Below, one piece after another: positions 1 to 9,513 of a stretch of DNA of 64,000 nt; the stretch's first letter is position 1, and each line of letters starts with the position of its first letter. Below the pieces are notes generated by a model. The model was not told the origin of the DNA. It worked only from the letters and a program-made list of their open reading frames with translations, and made no database searches. Source of the DNA: Planctomycetota bacterium (GTDB lineage: Bacteria > Planctomycetota > B15-G4); contig JAJDEP010000003.1 of NCBI GenBank assembly GCA_029259715.1, forward strand, positions 551,370 through 615,369. Reading direction: 5' to 3'. A program made the translations under genes and the position numbers.

Positions 1-863
1 CCCGTCTTGAGCTTGCCCTTGCGCACGGCCCCGGGAATGCTGCCGCACGAGCGCACCAGGTTGATGGCGCGCATGTGGTTCATGTGGCCGTGGATCACGG
101 GGTTGCCGCTCTTCTGGCACACGCCGAGGCTGGTGCCGAACACCGCGCTCTCGACGTCGTGCACCGCCAGGGCGTTGCCGGCGAGCAGCGCATCCACGTA
201 GCCCTTGGTGACGATGCGCCCGAAGGTCTCGGCCTGACCGGAGTGCACCACCACGGGCCCGGCCACCACCACCACCTGCTTGCCCGCGCGCTTGGTCTCC
301 TTCCACAGCTCGGCCAGGGCTTCGGCCTGGGCCTCCACTCGCCGCTCGCTGGAGATGGCGTTGGACATGAAGGCGAAGTCGCGCGAGTCCCGCTCCTTGG
401 TGTCGGCCGTGACCGAGACGCCGCCGTGACCCACCACCACCCGCATGCCCCGCGCGAGGTCGCGCAGCTTCACGCACCGCGCACCGCGCCCGCTCACGAC
501 GATGACGGCATCCATGCGCTGGTCGCGCACGGCCCGCCACTGCCCGTCGAGGCGCACCCGGGTCGGCAGGTTGGTGGAGGAATAGAAGCCCTCGGGGGCC
601 ACGCCGGCCTTGGGCACCGCGGCCAGGACGGCGTCCTCCTCCTCGCACTCGCTGAAGCCGAGGGCGCCCAGATTGGCCAGGATCGGGGGCAGGCCGGAGG
701 GCTTGTCCGTGGTCACGTCCATGACCATCCGGCTGGGCTCGTCGACGGTCTGGCCGATGTCGAAGGAGACGATGCGGTAGCGACCGCCCCCCCGGGTGAC
801 GTCGTCCAGCGCCCGGCTGATGATGCCGGCGTCGATGAGGTGGCCCTGAGCGGTGACGAGCAT
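1..863 (-). CDS. TIGR00300 / LOR-SDH domain protein, ornithine cyclodeaminase type (partial, 3' end outside window)
   Basis: Translating the minus strand from the ATG at 863 gives an open frame of about 287 residues that runs off the window start without a stop. The N-terminus (GHLIDAGIISRALDDV) and a later block (GPVVVHSGQAETF, then GYVDALLAGNALAVHDVES and GTSLGV) match the TIGR00300 'LOR/SDH bifunctional enzyme' family as I know it. Archaeal and cyanobacterial members of that family act as ornithine cyclodeaminases, converting ornithine to proline and ammonia with NAD. The NAD-binding C-terminal part lies outside the window. The gene diverges from topA with a 212-bp gap. Family membership is well supported; the exact reaction is inference. 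Confidence 0.75.
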   Translation of the reverse strand, partial: MLVTAQGHLIDAGIISRALDDVTRGGGRYRIVSFDIGQTVDEPSRMVMDVTTDKPSGLPPILANLGALGFSECEEEDAVLAAVPKAGVAPEGFYSSTNLPTRVRLDGQWRAVRDQRMDAVIVVSGRGARCVKLRDLARGMRVVVGHGGVSVTADTKERDSRDFAFMSNAISSERRVEAQAEALAELWKETKRAGKQVVVVAGPVVVHSGQAETFGRIVTKGYVDALLAGNALAVHDVESAVFGTSLGVCQKSGNPVIHGHMNHMRAINLVRSCGSIPGAVRKGKLKT

Positions 864-1075
864 GGGCGGAGCTTACCGATTGGGCCGCCCCGCCCCGATC
901 CCTCAGCGGAGAGGCCGGGCCGGGCGCTTGAACGGCCGTCCGGGGTTTGCGGTGATCGAGGACACCGGCTACGGTCTGCCGCATTCGCCACCCAAGGCCG
1001 TCCTCTTTGCGAGGTCGTCCTCCGTGAGGGCGGCCTTCCGAGAGGCCCGCCCCCTCTCCCGAAACCATCACCCCG

Positions 1076-3799
1076 ATGCCCAAGAGCGACAAACTCAAGG
1101 CGCTGGTGATCGTCGAGTCCCCGGCCAAGGCCCGCACCATCTCGGGCTACCTGGGCGACGACTACGTGGTGGAATCGTCCATCGGGCACATCCGCGACCT
1201 GCCCCAGGGCGCCGCCGAGATCCCGGCCAAGTACAAGGGCGAGTCCTGGGCCTCCCTCGGCGTCGACACCGAGAACGACTTCGCGCCGCTCTACATCGTG
1301 CCGCCCAAGAAGCGCGAGCAGGTCAAGAAGCTGAAGGCCCTGGTCAAGGCGTGCAGCTCCCTCTATCTCGCGACTGATGAAGACCGCGAGGGCGAGTCCA
1401 TCGCCTGGCACCTGGTCGAGGAGCTGAAGCCCAAGGTCCCGGTCCTGCGCATGGTGTTCCACGAGATCACCAAGGCCGCCATCGCCGAGGCCATCTCCAA
1501 GCCCCGCGACGTCGACCGCAATCTGGTCGACGCCCAGGAGGCGCGCCGGGTCCTCGACCGCCTCTACGGCTACGAGGTCTCGCCGGTACTGTGGAAGAAG
1601 ATCATGCCGAAGCTCTCGGCGGGTCGGGTCCAGAGCGTGGCCACGCGCCTCATCGTCGAGCGCGAGCGCGAGCGCATGGCCTTCTCCTCGGCCAGCTACT
1701 GGGACGTCATCGCCGACTTCTTCGCGCCGACGGCGCCGGCCGACGGCGTGCAGGCCATGCAGGCGACCCTGGTGGCCGTCGACGGCAAGCGCCTCGCCAG
1801 CGGCAAGGACTTCGACCAGCAGGGCAAGCTCACCAACGACAAGGTGGTGGTGCTCGATGAGGCCGGCGCCAAGTCCCTCGCCGCGGAGTTGCCCGGCAAC
1901 CCGCTCCACGTCGCTTCCGTCGAGCGCAAGCCCTACCGTCGTTCGCCCGCCTCGCCGTTCATGACCTCGACGCTGCAGCAGGAGGCCAGCCGCAAGCTGC
2001 GCTTCTCCGCCGAGCGCACCATGCGGACGGCACAGCGGCTCTACGAAACGGGCCTGATCACCTACATGCGTACCGACTCGACCACGCTGTCGGACACGGC
2101 CGTGAAGGCCGCCCGCAGCGAGATCAAGGAGCGCTACGGCGACGACTACCTGCCCGACGCCCCGCGCACCTACAAGAAGAAGGTCAAGAACGCCCAGGAG
2201 GCCCACGAGGCCGTACGCCCCGCCGGCGACCGTTTCGCGGCCCCCGACGAGATCGCCAAACAGGTCGACGGCGACCAGGCCGCCCTCTACGAGCTGATCT
2301 GGACGCGCACCATCGCCTGCCAGATGAAGGACGCCATCGGCGAGAGCGTCTCCGTGCGCCTCGAAGGCTCGGCGCCCTCGGGCACCGCGGTGGCCTTCTC
2401 GGCCAGCGGCAAAGTCATCACCTTCCCCGGCTTCCTGCGGGTCTACGTCGAGGGCAGTGACGACCCGGCGGCCGAGCTCGAAGAGAAGGAGCGGCACCTG
2501 CCGCCGGTGAAGGAGGGCGACGCCCTCGACACCCAGAGCGCCGAGCCCAAGGGCCACGAGACCCTGCCCCCGGCGCGCTTCACCGAGGCCTCGCTGGTGC
2601 GACGCCTGGAGGAGCTGGGCGTGGGCCGCCCGTCCACCTACGCCTCCATCCTCGGCACGATCCTGCGCCGCGAGTACGTGTGGAAGCGCGGCTCGGCGCT
2701 CGTGCCGTCGTTCAAGGCCTTCGCCGTGGTGAGCCTGCTCGAGAGCCACTTCGACCACCTCGTCGACTACGCCTTCACCGCGCGCATGGAGGACGACCTC
2801 GACGAGATCGCCCGCGGCGAGGCCAAGTCGCTGCCCTGGCTCAAGGGCTTCTACTTCGGCAACGGCCGCAAGGGCCTCAAGCAGCTCATCGACGAACAGC
2901 TCGGCGAGATCGACGCCCGCGCCATCAACTCGATCCCCATCGGCGTCGACGCCGACGGCGTCGACATCATCGCCCGGGTCGGCCGTTACGGCCCCTATCT
3001 CCAGCGCGGCGACGACACCGCGTCGATCCCCGAAGACATCGCACCCGACGAGCTCACCGTCGAGAAGTCGTCCGAGCTGCTCGCCCAAGGGAGTGACGAG
3101 AAGACCCTGGGCGTCGACCCCGAGACCGAGCTGCCCGTCATTGCCCGCTCGGGCCGCTTCGGCCCCTACGTCCAGCTCGGCGAGATGGTGCCGGGCAGCA
3201 AGGCCAAGCCCAAGACCAGTTCCCTGCTCAAGACCATGGACCTGGCGACGATCACCTACGACGACGCCATGAAGCTGCTGAGCCTGCCGCGCGAGGTGGG
3301 CGCCGACGACGACGGCGAGATGATCACCGCCCTCAACGGTCGCTACGGCCCCTACCTCAAGAAGGCCACCGACAGCCGCTCGCTCCAGACCGAGGAGCAG
3401 ATGTTCGACATCTCGCTGGCCGAGGCCAAGGCCCTGTTCAAGGAGCCCAAGAAGCGCGGACGCCAGGCCCAGGCCGTGCTGCGCGAGATCGGCAACGACC
3501 CGTCGGGCAAGCCCATCGTGCTCAAGAACGGCCGCTTCGGCCCCTACGTCACCGACGGCGAGATCAACGCCTCGTTGCGCACCGCCGACGACCCGGCCAC
3601 CGTGACCCTCGAGCGCTCGCTCGAGCTCATCGCCCTGCGCCGCGACCGCGGCGACACCAAGCCCAAGAAGAAGGCCAAGAAGGCGCCCAAGAAGGCCGCG
3701 AAGAAGAAGGCGGGCGCCAAGAAAGCGACCAAGAAGACCACCAAGAAGGCCGGCGCCAAGAAGACGGCGAAGAAGGCCGCCAAGAAGAGTGACGACTAG
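1076..3799 (+). CDS. topA: DNA topoisomerase I
   Basis: A type IA topoisomerase of 907 residues that relaxes negatively supercoiled DNA. The TOPRIM domain starts with IVESPAKA (Glu14) and carries the acidic triad in TDEDREGE (Asp101, Asp103, Glu105). The active-site tyrosine is Tyr330 in TYMRTDST. After the catalytic core there are four TOPRIM-C repeats, each with an NGRYGPY/GRFGPY core, at about residues 620-840, in place of the C-terminal zinc ribbons of the E. coli enzyme. The protein ends in an alanine/lysine-rich tail of about 40 residues (roughly 868-907) resembling histone H1 tails; such tails are known in topoisomerases of other high-GC bacteria and bind DNA. The ATG directly precedes the conserved N-terminus; no clear Shine-Dalgarno is visible. 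Confidence 0.98.
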   Translation: MPKSDKLKALVIVESPAKARTISGYLGDDYVVESSIGHIRDLPQGAAEIPAKYKGESWASLGVDTENDFAPLYIVPPKKREQVKKLKALVKACSSLYLATDEDREGESIAWHLVEELKPKVPVLRMVFHEITKAAIAEAISKPRDVDRNLVDAQEARRVLDRLYGYEVSPVLWKKIMPKLSAGRVQSVATRLIVERERERMAFSSASYWDVIADFFAPTAPADGVQAMQATLVAVDGKRLASGKDFDQQGKLTNDKVVVLDEAGAKSLAAELPGNPLHVASVERKPYRRSPASPFMTSTLQQEASRKLRFSAERTMRTAQRLYETGLITYMRTDSTTLSDTAVKAARSEIKERYGDDYLPDAPRTYKKKVKNAQEAHEAVRPAGDRFAAPDEIAKQVDGDQAALYELIWTRTIACQMKDAIGESVSVRLEGSAPSGTAVAFSASGKVITFPGFLRVYVEGSDDPAAELEEKERHLPPVKEGDALDTQSAEPKGHETLPPARFTEASLVRRLEELGVGRPSTYASILGTILRREYVWKRGSALVPSFKAFAVVSLLESHFDHLVDYAFTARMEDDLDEIARGEAKSLPWLKGFYFGNGRKGLKQLIDEQLGEIDARAINSIPIGVDADGVDIIARVGRYGPYLQRGDDTASIPEDIAPDELTVEKSSELLAQGSDEKTLGVDPETELPVIARSGRFGPYVQLGEMVPGSKAKPKTSSLLKTMDLATITYDDAMKLLSLPREVGADDDGEMITALNGRYGPYLKKATDSRSLQTEEQMFDISLAEAKALFKEPKKRGRQAQAVLREIGNDPSGKPIVLKNGRFGPYVTDGEINASLRTADDPATVTLERSLELIALRRDRGDTKPKKKAKKAPKKAAKKKAGAKKATKKTTKKAGAKKTAKKAAKKSDD

Positions 3800-3855
3800 C
3801 GCTCGTCACCCCGAGCCCCGAGTCCCCGAAGAAAGAGGACGGCCCCCGCGCCGCG

Positions 3856-4176
3856 ATGACCATGGCCAAGTGCGTGTCCTGCAGCGACAAGGGGATCTTC
3901 TTCAAGGTCGACGGCGACGGCCTGTGCAAGACCTGCTCGCCCAAGGTGAAGGCCGAGATCGACAAGCACACCGAGATCATCTACGAGGAGATGCACCTCC
4001 ACGAGCGCGGCCTCGACAAGGCCGAGAAGCTGCGCGCCCTCGATGCCATCCTGGCCAGCGCCGAGGTCCTGTCGAAGTACGAGGACATGGGCCTCGACAC
4101 CTGCAGCCCGCCGCCCCGGCTCGTGCTCCCCGAATACCGCGGCTTCCGCGAAGAGCTGCTGTCGCAGGATTCATGA
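3856..4176 (+). CDS. Small CxxC zinc-ribbon-like protein
   Basis: This 106-residue protein opens with two CxxC pairs 14 residues apart (CVSC ... CKTC, residues 6-26), as in a treble-clef or zinc-ribbon fold, followed by a predicted helical segment rich in Lys and Glu and a C-terminal part with another CxP motif. A second in-frame ATG at residue 3 is an equally possible start. It lies 56 bp after topA and 19 bp before a glycosyltransferase gene on the same strand, so it may be cotranscribed with either. I do not recognise a named family. A role in metal or nucleic-acid binding is only suggested by the cysteines. Confidence 0.6.
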   Translation: MTMAKCVSCSDKGIFFKVDGDGLCKTCSPKVKAEIDKHTEIIYEEMHLHERGLDKAEKLRALDAILASAEVLSKYEDMGLDTCSPPPRLVLPEYRGFREELLSQDS

Positions 4177-4195
4177 GCCGGGGGACGCGACGCGC

Positions 4196-5215
4196 GTGAA
4201 GCTCGCCCATGTCATCTTCACGCGGGGTTTCGCCGGCAGCGAGCGCGGCACCGCGGAGATGTGCAACGCCCAGGCCGAGCGCCACGAGGTCTGGATCATC
4301 GTCGGCAGCCACAACCGCAGCGAGGCGGGCGCCTCCATCCTCGAGCGCCTCGACCCGCGGGTGCAGGTCATCGAGCTGAGCCACGTCTTTCGCAACTTCC
4401 AGCTCAAGCGCGCGCTGAAGCAGATCGCCCCCGACCTGATCCACACCCACCTCGGGCAGGCCAGCATGCGCGTGGGCGAGCTCGACCTCGGCATCCCGAC
4501 CATCGCCACGCTTCACAATCGCTTCAATGAGAAACACGCGCGGCTCGACGGCGTGCTCTGCATCACGACCCACCAGGAACGCACCATCGGCCAGGAGTTC
4601 GCCGGCCGGTCGTGGCGCATCCACAACAGCTACGTGCCCCACCGGCGCCTGAGCCCCGACGAGATCGCCGAGTGCCGCCGCTTCGCCGGCGCCGCGCCGG
4701 ACGAGTACCTGGTGGGCGGCATCGGTCGCATGGTCAAGATCAAGGCCTTCGAGTTGCTGCTGGAGGCCTACGAGAAGGCCGCGCTGCCCGACGCGCGCCT
4801 GGTCATCATCGGCGAGGGCGTGGAGCTCGAGAACCTGAAGGCCGCCGCCGGCGACCGCGTGCGCTTCCTCGGCTACCGCGAGGACGCCCGCGACTTCTTC
4901 CAGGCCTTCGACCTGTTCGTGTGCCCGAGCCGGGTCGAGTACTTCGGCCGGGTGTGCCTCGAGGCCCTCGACGGCGGCGTGCCCGTCATCACCACGGCCG
5001 AGGGCGAGCCCGAGTTCTACGTGCCGCGCTACGGCGGCACCGTGGTGCCCAAGGACGACGCCGACGCCATGGCCGCGGCCATCCGGCAGCACCACGCGGC
5101 GAAGACGCCCCACGCCACCCACGACCTCACGCAGTACGAGCTGCCCGCGGTGGTCGCCCACGTCGACGAGATCTACGCGGAGTTGGTGGCGGCCCACCGC
5201 ACTCAAACCGTGTGA
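4196..5215 (+). CDS. GT4-family glycosyltransferase
   Basis: A 339-residue GT-B fold glycosyltransferase. The GTG at 4196 is chosen because KLAHVIFTRGFAGSERGTAEM is the typical N-terminal beta strand and glycine-rich loop. The C-terminal nucleotide-sugar domain has the GT4 features GGIGRMVKIKAFELLLEAY, a VRFLGYREDARDFF segment and the donor-binding stretch FVCPSRVEYFGRVCLEAL with the E-x7-E spacing. Such enzymes transfer a sugar from a nucleotide donor onto lipopolysaccharide or other surface glycans. It follows the small CxxC gene by 19 bp and converges on pyrC. The acceptor cannot be told from the sequence. Confidence 0.88.
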   Translation: MKLAHVIFTRGFAGSERGTAEMCNAQAERHEVWIIVGSHNRSEAGASILERLDPRVQVIELSHVFRNFQLKRALKQIAPDLIHTHLGQASMRVGELDLGIPTIATLHNRFNEKHARLDGVLCITTHQERTIGQEFAGRSWRIHNSYVPHRRLSPDEIAECRRFAGAAPDEYLVGGIGRMVKIKAFELLLEAYEKAALPDARLVIIGEGVELENLKAAAGDRVRFLGYREDARDFFQAFDLFVCPSRVEYFGRVCLEALDGGVPVITTAEGEPEFYVPRYGGTVVPKDDADAMAAAIRQHHAAKTPHATHDLTQYELPAVVAHVDEIYAELVAAHRTQTV

Positions 5216-5266
5216 CGCGGGGGCGGTGTAGGCGAGCCCCACGCCGGAACGATCAGTCGCGGACGC

Positions 5267-5287
5267 CCTCGCGGGCGAATCGCGAGG
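5267..5287. terminator. Hairpin between convergent genes
   Basis: CCTCGCG and CGCGAGG form a perfect 7-bp stem with a 7-nt loop between the convergent glycosyltransferase and pyrC genes. There is no T-tract, so a bidirectional transcription terminator is suggested by position and symmetry only. Confidence 0.4.
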
Positions 5288-5314
5288 CGTTCGTGCTGTC
5301 AGGCGTTCCTAGAG

Positions 5315-6646
5315 TCAGGACTTCGTGAAGCGCAGCGGCTTCCCGCGCGACGCCCCTACGGGCGCGTGGTCGCGCCAGATCACCTCGCCGCGAAGCACGG
5401 TCGTGGTCGGCCAGCCGGCCAGCTCCATGCCGATGTAGGGGCTGCACGGTGAGCGGCTCTGCAGCCACGCGGCCGGCAGCGGCTCGGTGATCGACGGGTC
5501 GACGATGGCGAGGTCGCCGTCGAAGCCCACGCGCAGGTCCCCCTTGCCCGCCACGTCCCACACGGCGGCCGGGCCCGAGGTGGTGACGCGGGCCACGTCC
5601 GCGAGGCTGAGCCAGCCGTCGCGCACCGCGGTGAGCAGCAGCGGCAGGATGGTCTGCACGCCGGGGATGCCCGACGGCGTGTTCGGGTAGCCGCCGGCCT
5701 TCTCTTCGGCGGTGTGGGGCGCGTGGTCGCTGCCGATGCACGCGATGGTGCCGTCGGCCAGGGCCTCGCGCAGGACGTCGCGATGGCGGGCGTCGCGCAC
5801 GGGCGGGTTCATCTGGGCCCAGGTGCCGTGCCGCTCGTAACAGTCGGGCGCGGCCATGAAGAGGTGGTTGGGCGTGACCTCGCAGGTGACCAGCTCGCCG
5901 AGGTCACGCTCGCGGATCAGGGCGACCTCCTCGGCCGTGCTCAGGTGGAGCACGTGGACCGGGCGGCCGGTCTTCTCCACGAGATTCAGCAAGCGCGTCG
6001 TCGCTTTGAGGGCTGCCTCCACGTCGCGCAGGCTCGGGTGGTCGAAAACGGTGACGTCGTCAGCCGCATTCGCCTTCAGCGCGCGCAGACGGGCCTCGTC
6101 CTCGGAGTGCACGGCCACTCGGCGCTTGCCCGAACGCAGCACCCGCTCGACGTCCTTGTCCTCGGCCACGAGCAAGGAACCCGTCGACGAGCCCATGAAC
6201 ATCTTCACGCCGCAGCAGCCCGGCAGATTCTCCCAGTCGGCCAGCTGCTCGGCATTCTCCGGCGACGCCCCGAAGAAGAAGGCGTGGTCGGCGGCCATGC
6301 GCCCGGCGGCCCGGCTCAACTTGTCGGCCAGGGCCTCGGGCGTGGTGGTGGTGGGGTTGGTGTTGGGCATCTCCATCACCGACGTGACGCCTCCCGCCAC
6401 CGCCGCCCGCGCGCCCGACTCCAGGTCCTCCTTGTGCTCCCACCCCGGCTCGCGGAAATGGACCTGCGGGTCGATGAGCCCGGGGAAGACGAGCTTGCCG
6501 CTCGCGTCGAGCACCTCGACGCCGTCCGGCGCCGCGAGATCGGCGGCCACCACAGCGACCTTGCCGCCCACGATCAGGATGTCGGCCTCGCGTTCGCCGT
6601 CGACGTCGATGACGCGGCCACCGCGCACCAGGAGAGTGCCGCTCAT
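5315..6646 (-). CDS. pyrC: Dihydroorotase
   Basis: A 443-residue cyclic amidohydrolase that closes carbamoyl-aspartate to dihydroorotate in pyrimidine synthesis. The metal-site motif reads DPQVHFREPG (Gln61, His63, Arg65), the carboxylated lysine is in GVKMFMGSSTG, further histidines lie in VHSEDE and VLHLST, and the catalytic Asp is in GSDHAPH. The first His of the usual HxH motif is Gln here. As far as I remember this Q-x-H form is common in one branch of bacterial dihydroorotases (for example Bacteroidota), so it need not mean loss of function. The start is supported by GAGGAG upstream. It lies 25 bp downstream of cysS and is probably cotranscribed with it. Allantoinase is the main alternative but fits less well. 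Confidence 0.9.
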   Translation of the reverse strand: MSGTLLVRGGRVIDVDGEREADILIVGGKVAVVAADLAAPDGVEVLDASGKLVFPGLIDPQVHFREPGWEHKEDLESGARAAVAGGVTSVMEMPNTNPTTTTPEALADKLSRAAGRMAADHAFFFGASPENAEQLADWENLPGCCGVKMFMGSSTGSLLVAEDKDVERVLRSGKRRVAVHSEDEARLRALKANAADDVTVFDHPSLRDVEAALKATTRLLNLVEKTGRPVHVLHLSTAEEVALIRERDLGELVTCEVTPNHLFMAAPDCYERHGTWAQMNPPVRDARHRDVLREALADGTIACIGSDHAPHTAEEKAGGYPNTPSGIPGVQTILPLLLTAVRDGWLSLADVARVTTSGPAAVWDVAGKGDLRVGFDGDLAIVDPSITEPLPAAWLQSRSPCSPYIGMELAGWPTTTVLRGEVIWRDHAPVGASRGKPLRFTKS

Positions 6647-6671
6647 CGTGTGCTCCTCGGGGCCGGGCCCC

Positions 6672-8117
6672 TCAAGACGCCGTCCAGGTCGTGCCCGTCG
6701 GCGAGTCCTTGATGGTCACGCCCATGGCCGCCAGCTCGTCGCGGATCTGGTCGGCGCGGGCGAAGTCCTTGTCGGCGCGGGCTTGGATGCGCGCCTCGAT
6801 GAGCGCGGCCACCTGGCTTTCGTCGATGCCGCCCTCGCTGCGCTTGCGCGCCTCCATGCGCTGCAGCACCTCCTCGGGCGACTCCTCGAACAGCCCCATG
6901 AAGGAGCCGATGTCGGACACCGCCGCGCGCAGGGCCGTGAGGCGTGCGCGGGTGCCGTCGTCGAGGTCGCCGGCCTCACCGGCCGCGCCCGCCCCGTCGA
7001 GGATCGAGTTCAGCTCCTTGAAGGCGTCGGCCAACTCGGCGAGCACCCGGGGCGTGTTGAAGTCGTCGTTCATGGCCGCCTCGCAGCGGGCCACGAGATC
7101 GGCGTCGGCCTGCGCCGTGGACACGGCCGCGCCCAGCGCCCCATCGGCCCGGGCGAGGGTCTCGTGGAGGTAGCGCATGCGCTCCTCGGCCTCGATCAGG
7201 TTCTGGTCGCTGAAGTTGATGGGCGAGCGGTAATGCACCGTGAGCAGGAAGAAGCGCACCGCCTGGGCATCGAACTGCGCGAGCACTTCGCGGATGGTGA
7301 AGAAGTTGTCCAGCGACTTGGACATCTTCTCGTTGTCGATGTTGAGGTGGCCGTTGTGCATCCACAGCCGGGCGAAGGTGCATCCGTGAGCTGCTTCGCT
7401 CTGGGCGATCTCGTTCTCGTGGTGCGGGAAGATGAGATCCTTGCCGCCGCCGTGGATGTCGATGGTCTGCCCGAGGTGCGCCGCGCTCATGGCCGAGCAC
7501 TCGATGTGCCACCCGGGACGCCCCTGGCCCCACGGCGAATCCCAGCTCGGCTCGCCGGGCTTGGCCGTCTTCCACAGGGCGAAGTCGAGGGGGTCGCGCT
7601 TCTGCTCGCCGGGCTCGACCCGGGCGCCCGACTCCAGGTCGTCGATGCTGCGCTTGCCCAGGCGCCCGTAGGCTTCGAAGCCGCGCACGATGTAGTAGAC
7701 GTCGCCCTCGGACTCGTAGGCCGCACCCTTCTCGATGAGCGTCTCGATGAGCGCGACGATCTGGGGGATGTGCCCCGTGACCCGCGGCTCGATGTCCGGG
7801 CGCGCGATGCCCAGCGCGTCCATGTCGGTCAGGTACTCGTCGGCGTAACGGTTGGCCAGGTCCACCGTCGACTCCCCCAGCTCCTTGGCCCGACGGATGA
7901 TGTTGTCGTCGACGTCGGTGAAGTTGCGTGCAAACGTCACCTCATAGTGGCGCCGCAGGTAGCGCACGATCACGTCGAAGGCCGTGTAGCAGCGCCCGTG
8001 CCCGATGTGGGACATCTCGTACACGGTGGGCCCGCACACGTAGATGCCGAGCTTGCCCGGCTGCAGGGGCTTCAGCTCTTCCTTGCGGGCGGTGAGGGTG
8101 TTGTAGATGCGGATCAT
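6672..8117 (-). CDS. cysS: Cysteinyl-tRNA synthetase
   Basis: A class I aminoacyl-tRNA synthetase of 481 residues that charges tRNA-Cys. It has the zinc/substrate cysteine in YVCGPTVY (Cys28), the HIGH motif at residues 37-40, the family block [13 protein letters not shown], the second zinc-site segment [27 protein letters not shown], and the KMSKS motif in [10 protein letters not shown]. The C-terminal helical anticodon-binding region is complete and the length is normal for the family. It is the first gene of a likely two-gene unit with pyrC. Confidence 0.98.
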   Translation of the reverse strand: MIRIYNTLTARKEELKPLQPGKLGIYVCGPTVYEMSHIGHGRCYTAFDVIVRYLRRHYEVTFARNFTDVDDNIIRRAKELGESTVDLANRYADEYLTDMDALGIARPDIEPRVTGHIPQIVALIETLIEKGAAYESEGDVYYIVRGFEAYGRLGKRSIDDLESGARVEPGEQKRDPLDFALWKTAKPGEPSWDSPWGQGRPGWHIECSAMSAAHLGQTIDIHGGGKDLIFPHHENEIAQSEAAHGCTFARLWMHNGHLNIDNEKMSKSLDNFFTIREVLAQFDAQAVRFFLLTVHYRSPINFSDQNLIEAEERMRYLHETLARADGALGAAVSTAQADADLVARCEAAMNDDFNTPRVLAELADAFKELNSILDGAGAAGEAGDLDDGTRARLTALRAAVSDIGSFMGLFEESPEEVLQRMEARKRSEGGIDESQVAALIEARIQARADKDFARADQIRDELAAMGVTIKDSPTGTTWTAS

Positions 8118-8291
8118 GGGGTGCGCCGGGCGGAATCGCGCCCCATTGTGACGATGGGCCGCTCACCAACCAAGTCGGCTCCCGTGCAGGCCCCGAGCGA
8201 GTCCTGAGGCGCCCCCCGTTCCGACCTTCGGGCTTAGACTGCAAGCGGCCATCCACCACCCGCCCGCAGCGATCAGCCGGAGTACGGCGCC

Positions 8292-9476
8292 ATGCACACC
8301 GCTCGCCTCATCACAGGAGCCCTGCTCACGGGGGCTGCCTTTGCCTTGATGCTTGGGCTCGAGTCCGAACCTCGAGCGGGCCTGGCCGCACCGGTCCCTT
8401 CGTTCGCCACCCAGCACCTGCCCTTCCCCGGGGCCCCGAGCCGCGTTCGCTTCGCATCCCTCGATGCCGACGGCACCCTCGACATCGTGGCCTCTGGCTT
8501 CTCCCCGGTCAGCACGTTCGACAACTGGGTTGCCGTCTACACCGGCGACGGTGGCGGAGGATTCACCCGGCTGTTCGCCGAGATCGCCGACACCGGCTCC
8601 AGCATCAGCTCCCCCCACAAGTTCTCGTCGTTGCAGGTCGGCGACCTCGATCTCGACGACGATCTCGACCTCACCTTCGGAGACTCCTACAGCGGCTTCT
8701 TCAGCGCGCTCAACGATGGTGACGGGAACTTCCCCGAGTACCTCGGCGGCGCCTTCTTTGGCGGGTACACCAGAGCCCACCTGCTGACCCCGCTCAACGA
8801 CGACGACATCCTCGACCTGATCATCTACGAGGACGACTTCGGCGGCTGGTTCCTCGACTGGGGCTACGGCGCCGGCGAGGGGCACTTCTTCCCCGAAGCG
8901 TTCATCGATGCCCCGCCCGGCGGCAAGCTCACCGAGCTGGCCCTCGGGGACATCGACGGAGATGGCGTGGCCGACTATGTCCAGGCCAACGAGAGCGGCA
9001 TCGTCGTGCACTCCGGATTCCGCGGCGGCGACCCCAGCGGTATCGGCCCGATGTTCTTCTTCGAGTTGGCCGTGCGCGACGTGGTCCTCGCCGACCTCGA
9101 CGCCGACGGCCACCTCGACCTCGCCGCCACCCAGCCGCTGGACGACGTGGTGGTGGTGTATTTCGGCGACGGCAAGGGCGCCCTCGACGGTCCGCTCCGC
9201 ATCCGGGCCGGGCGCCAACCGGAATTCCTCGCCGCCGGCGACTTCGACGGCGACGGTCGCAACGACCTGGCCGTGAGCAACGCCGCCACAGCGCGGGTGA
9301 CGGTGCTGCTCAACCCGGAGAGCGCGCCCTGGCGGTCGCGTGTCTCCCTCGTCGTGAAACGACACCCCGGTGAGATCGATGCCGCCGACCTCGACGGAGA
9401 CGGCGACGACGACCTGGTCGTCGTGAACCGCAACAGCGGATCGCTGACCGTGCTGCGGAGCCTGGCCCTGCCGTAA
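8292..9476 (+). CDS. Secreted FG-GAP/VCBS-repeat protein
   Basis: A 394-residue protein with an N-terminal signal peptide (hydrophobic stretch LITGALLTGAAFALMLGL). The body is a run of about six FG-GAP/VCBS-like repeats with calcium-binding loops such as DIDGDGVADYV, DLDADGHLDLA, DFDGDGRNDLAV and DLDGDGDDDLVVV, predicted to form a beta-propeller outside the cytoplasm. These repeats usually mediate protein or glycan contact rather than catalysis. A TAGACT box at 8235-8240 could be its -10 element. It diverges from cysS and converges on lpxO. No specific function can be assigned. Confidence 0.85.
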   Translation: MHTARLITGALLTGAAFALMLGLESEPRAGLAAPVPSFATQHLPFPGAPSRVRFASLDADGTLDIVASGFSPVSTFDNWVAVYTGDGGGGFTRLFAEIADTGSSISSPHKFSSLQVGDLDLDDDLDLTFGDSYSGFFSALNDGDGNFPEYLGGAFFGGYTRAHLLTPLNDDDILDLIIYEDDFGGWFLDWGYGAGEGHFFPEAFIDAPPGGKLTELALGDIDGDGVADYVQANESGIVVHSGFRGGDPSGIGPMFFFELAVRDVVLADLDADGHLDLAATQPLDDVVVVYFGDGKGALDGPLRIRAGRQPEFLAAGDFDGDGRNDLAVSNAATARVTVLLNPESAPWRSRVSLVVKRHPGEIDAADLDGDGDDDLVVVNRNSGSLTVLRSLALP

Positions 9477-9513
9477 GGCGGTGCCGCGCGCGGTCGCTGC
9501 GGCAGGCCCGCGG

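Noticed and set aside
713-3088. A 791-codon open frame on the minus strand opposite topA
   Set aside because: It is the antisense shadow of topA. Its translation is compositionally biased with no motif, while the plus frame has all topoisomerase motifs. The real minus-strand gene here is the short frame starting at 863.
3661-3799. AAGAAGGCC-type repeats at the end of topA as a DNA repeat array
   Set aside because: They simply encode the Lys/Ala tail of the protein and vary in unit length.
5856-8207. A 783-codon plus-strand open frame opposite pyrC and cysS
   Set aside because: Both minus-strand genes carry complete catalytic motifs; the plus frame is Arg/Ser-rich without a domain.
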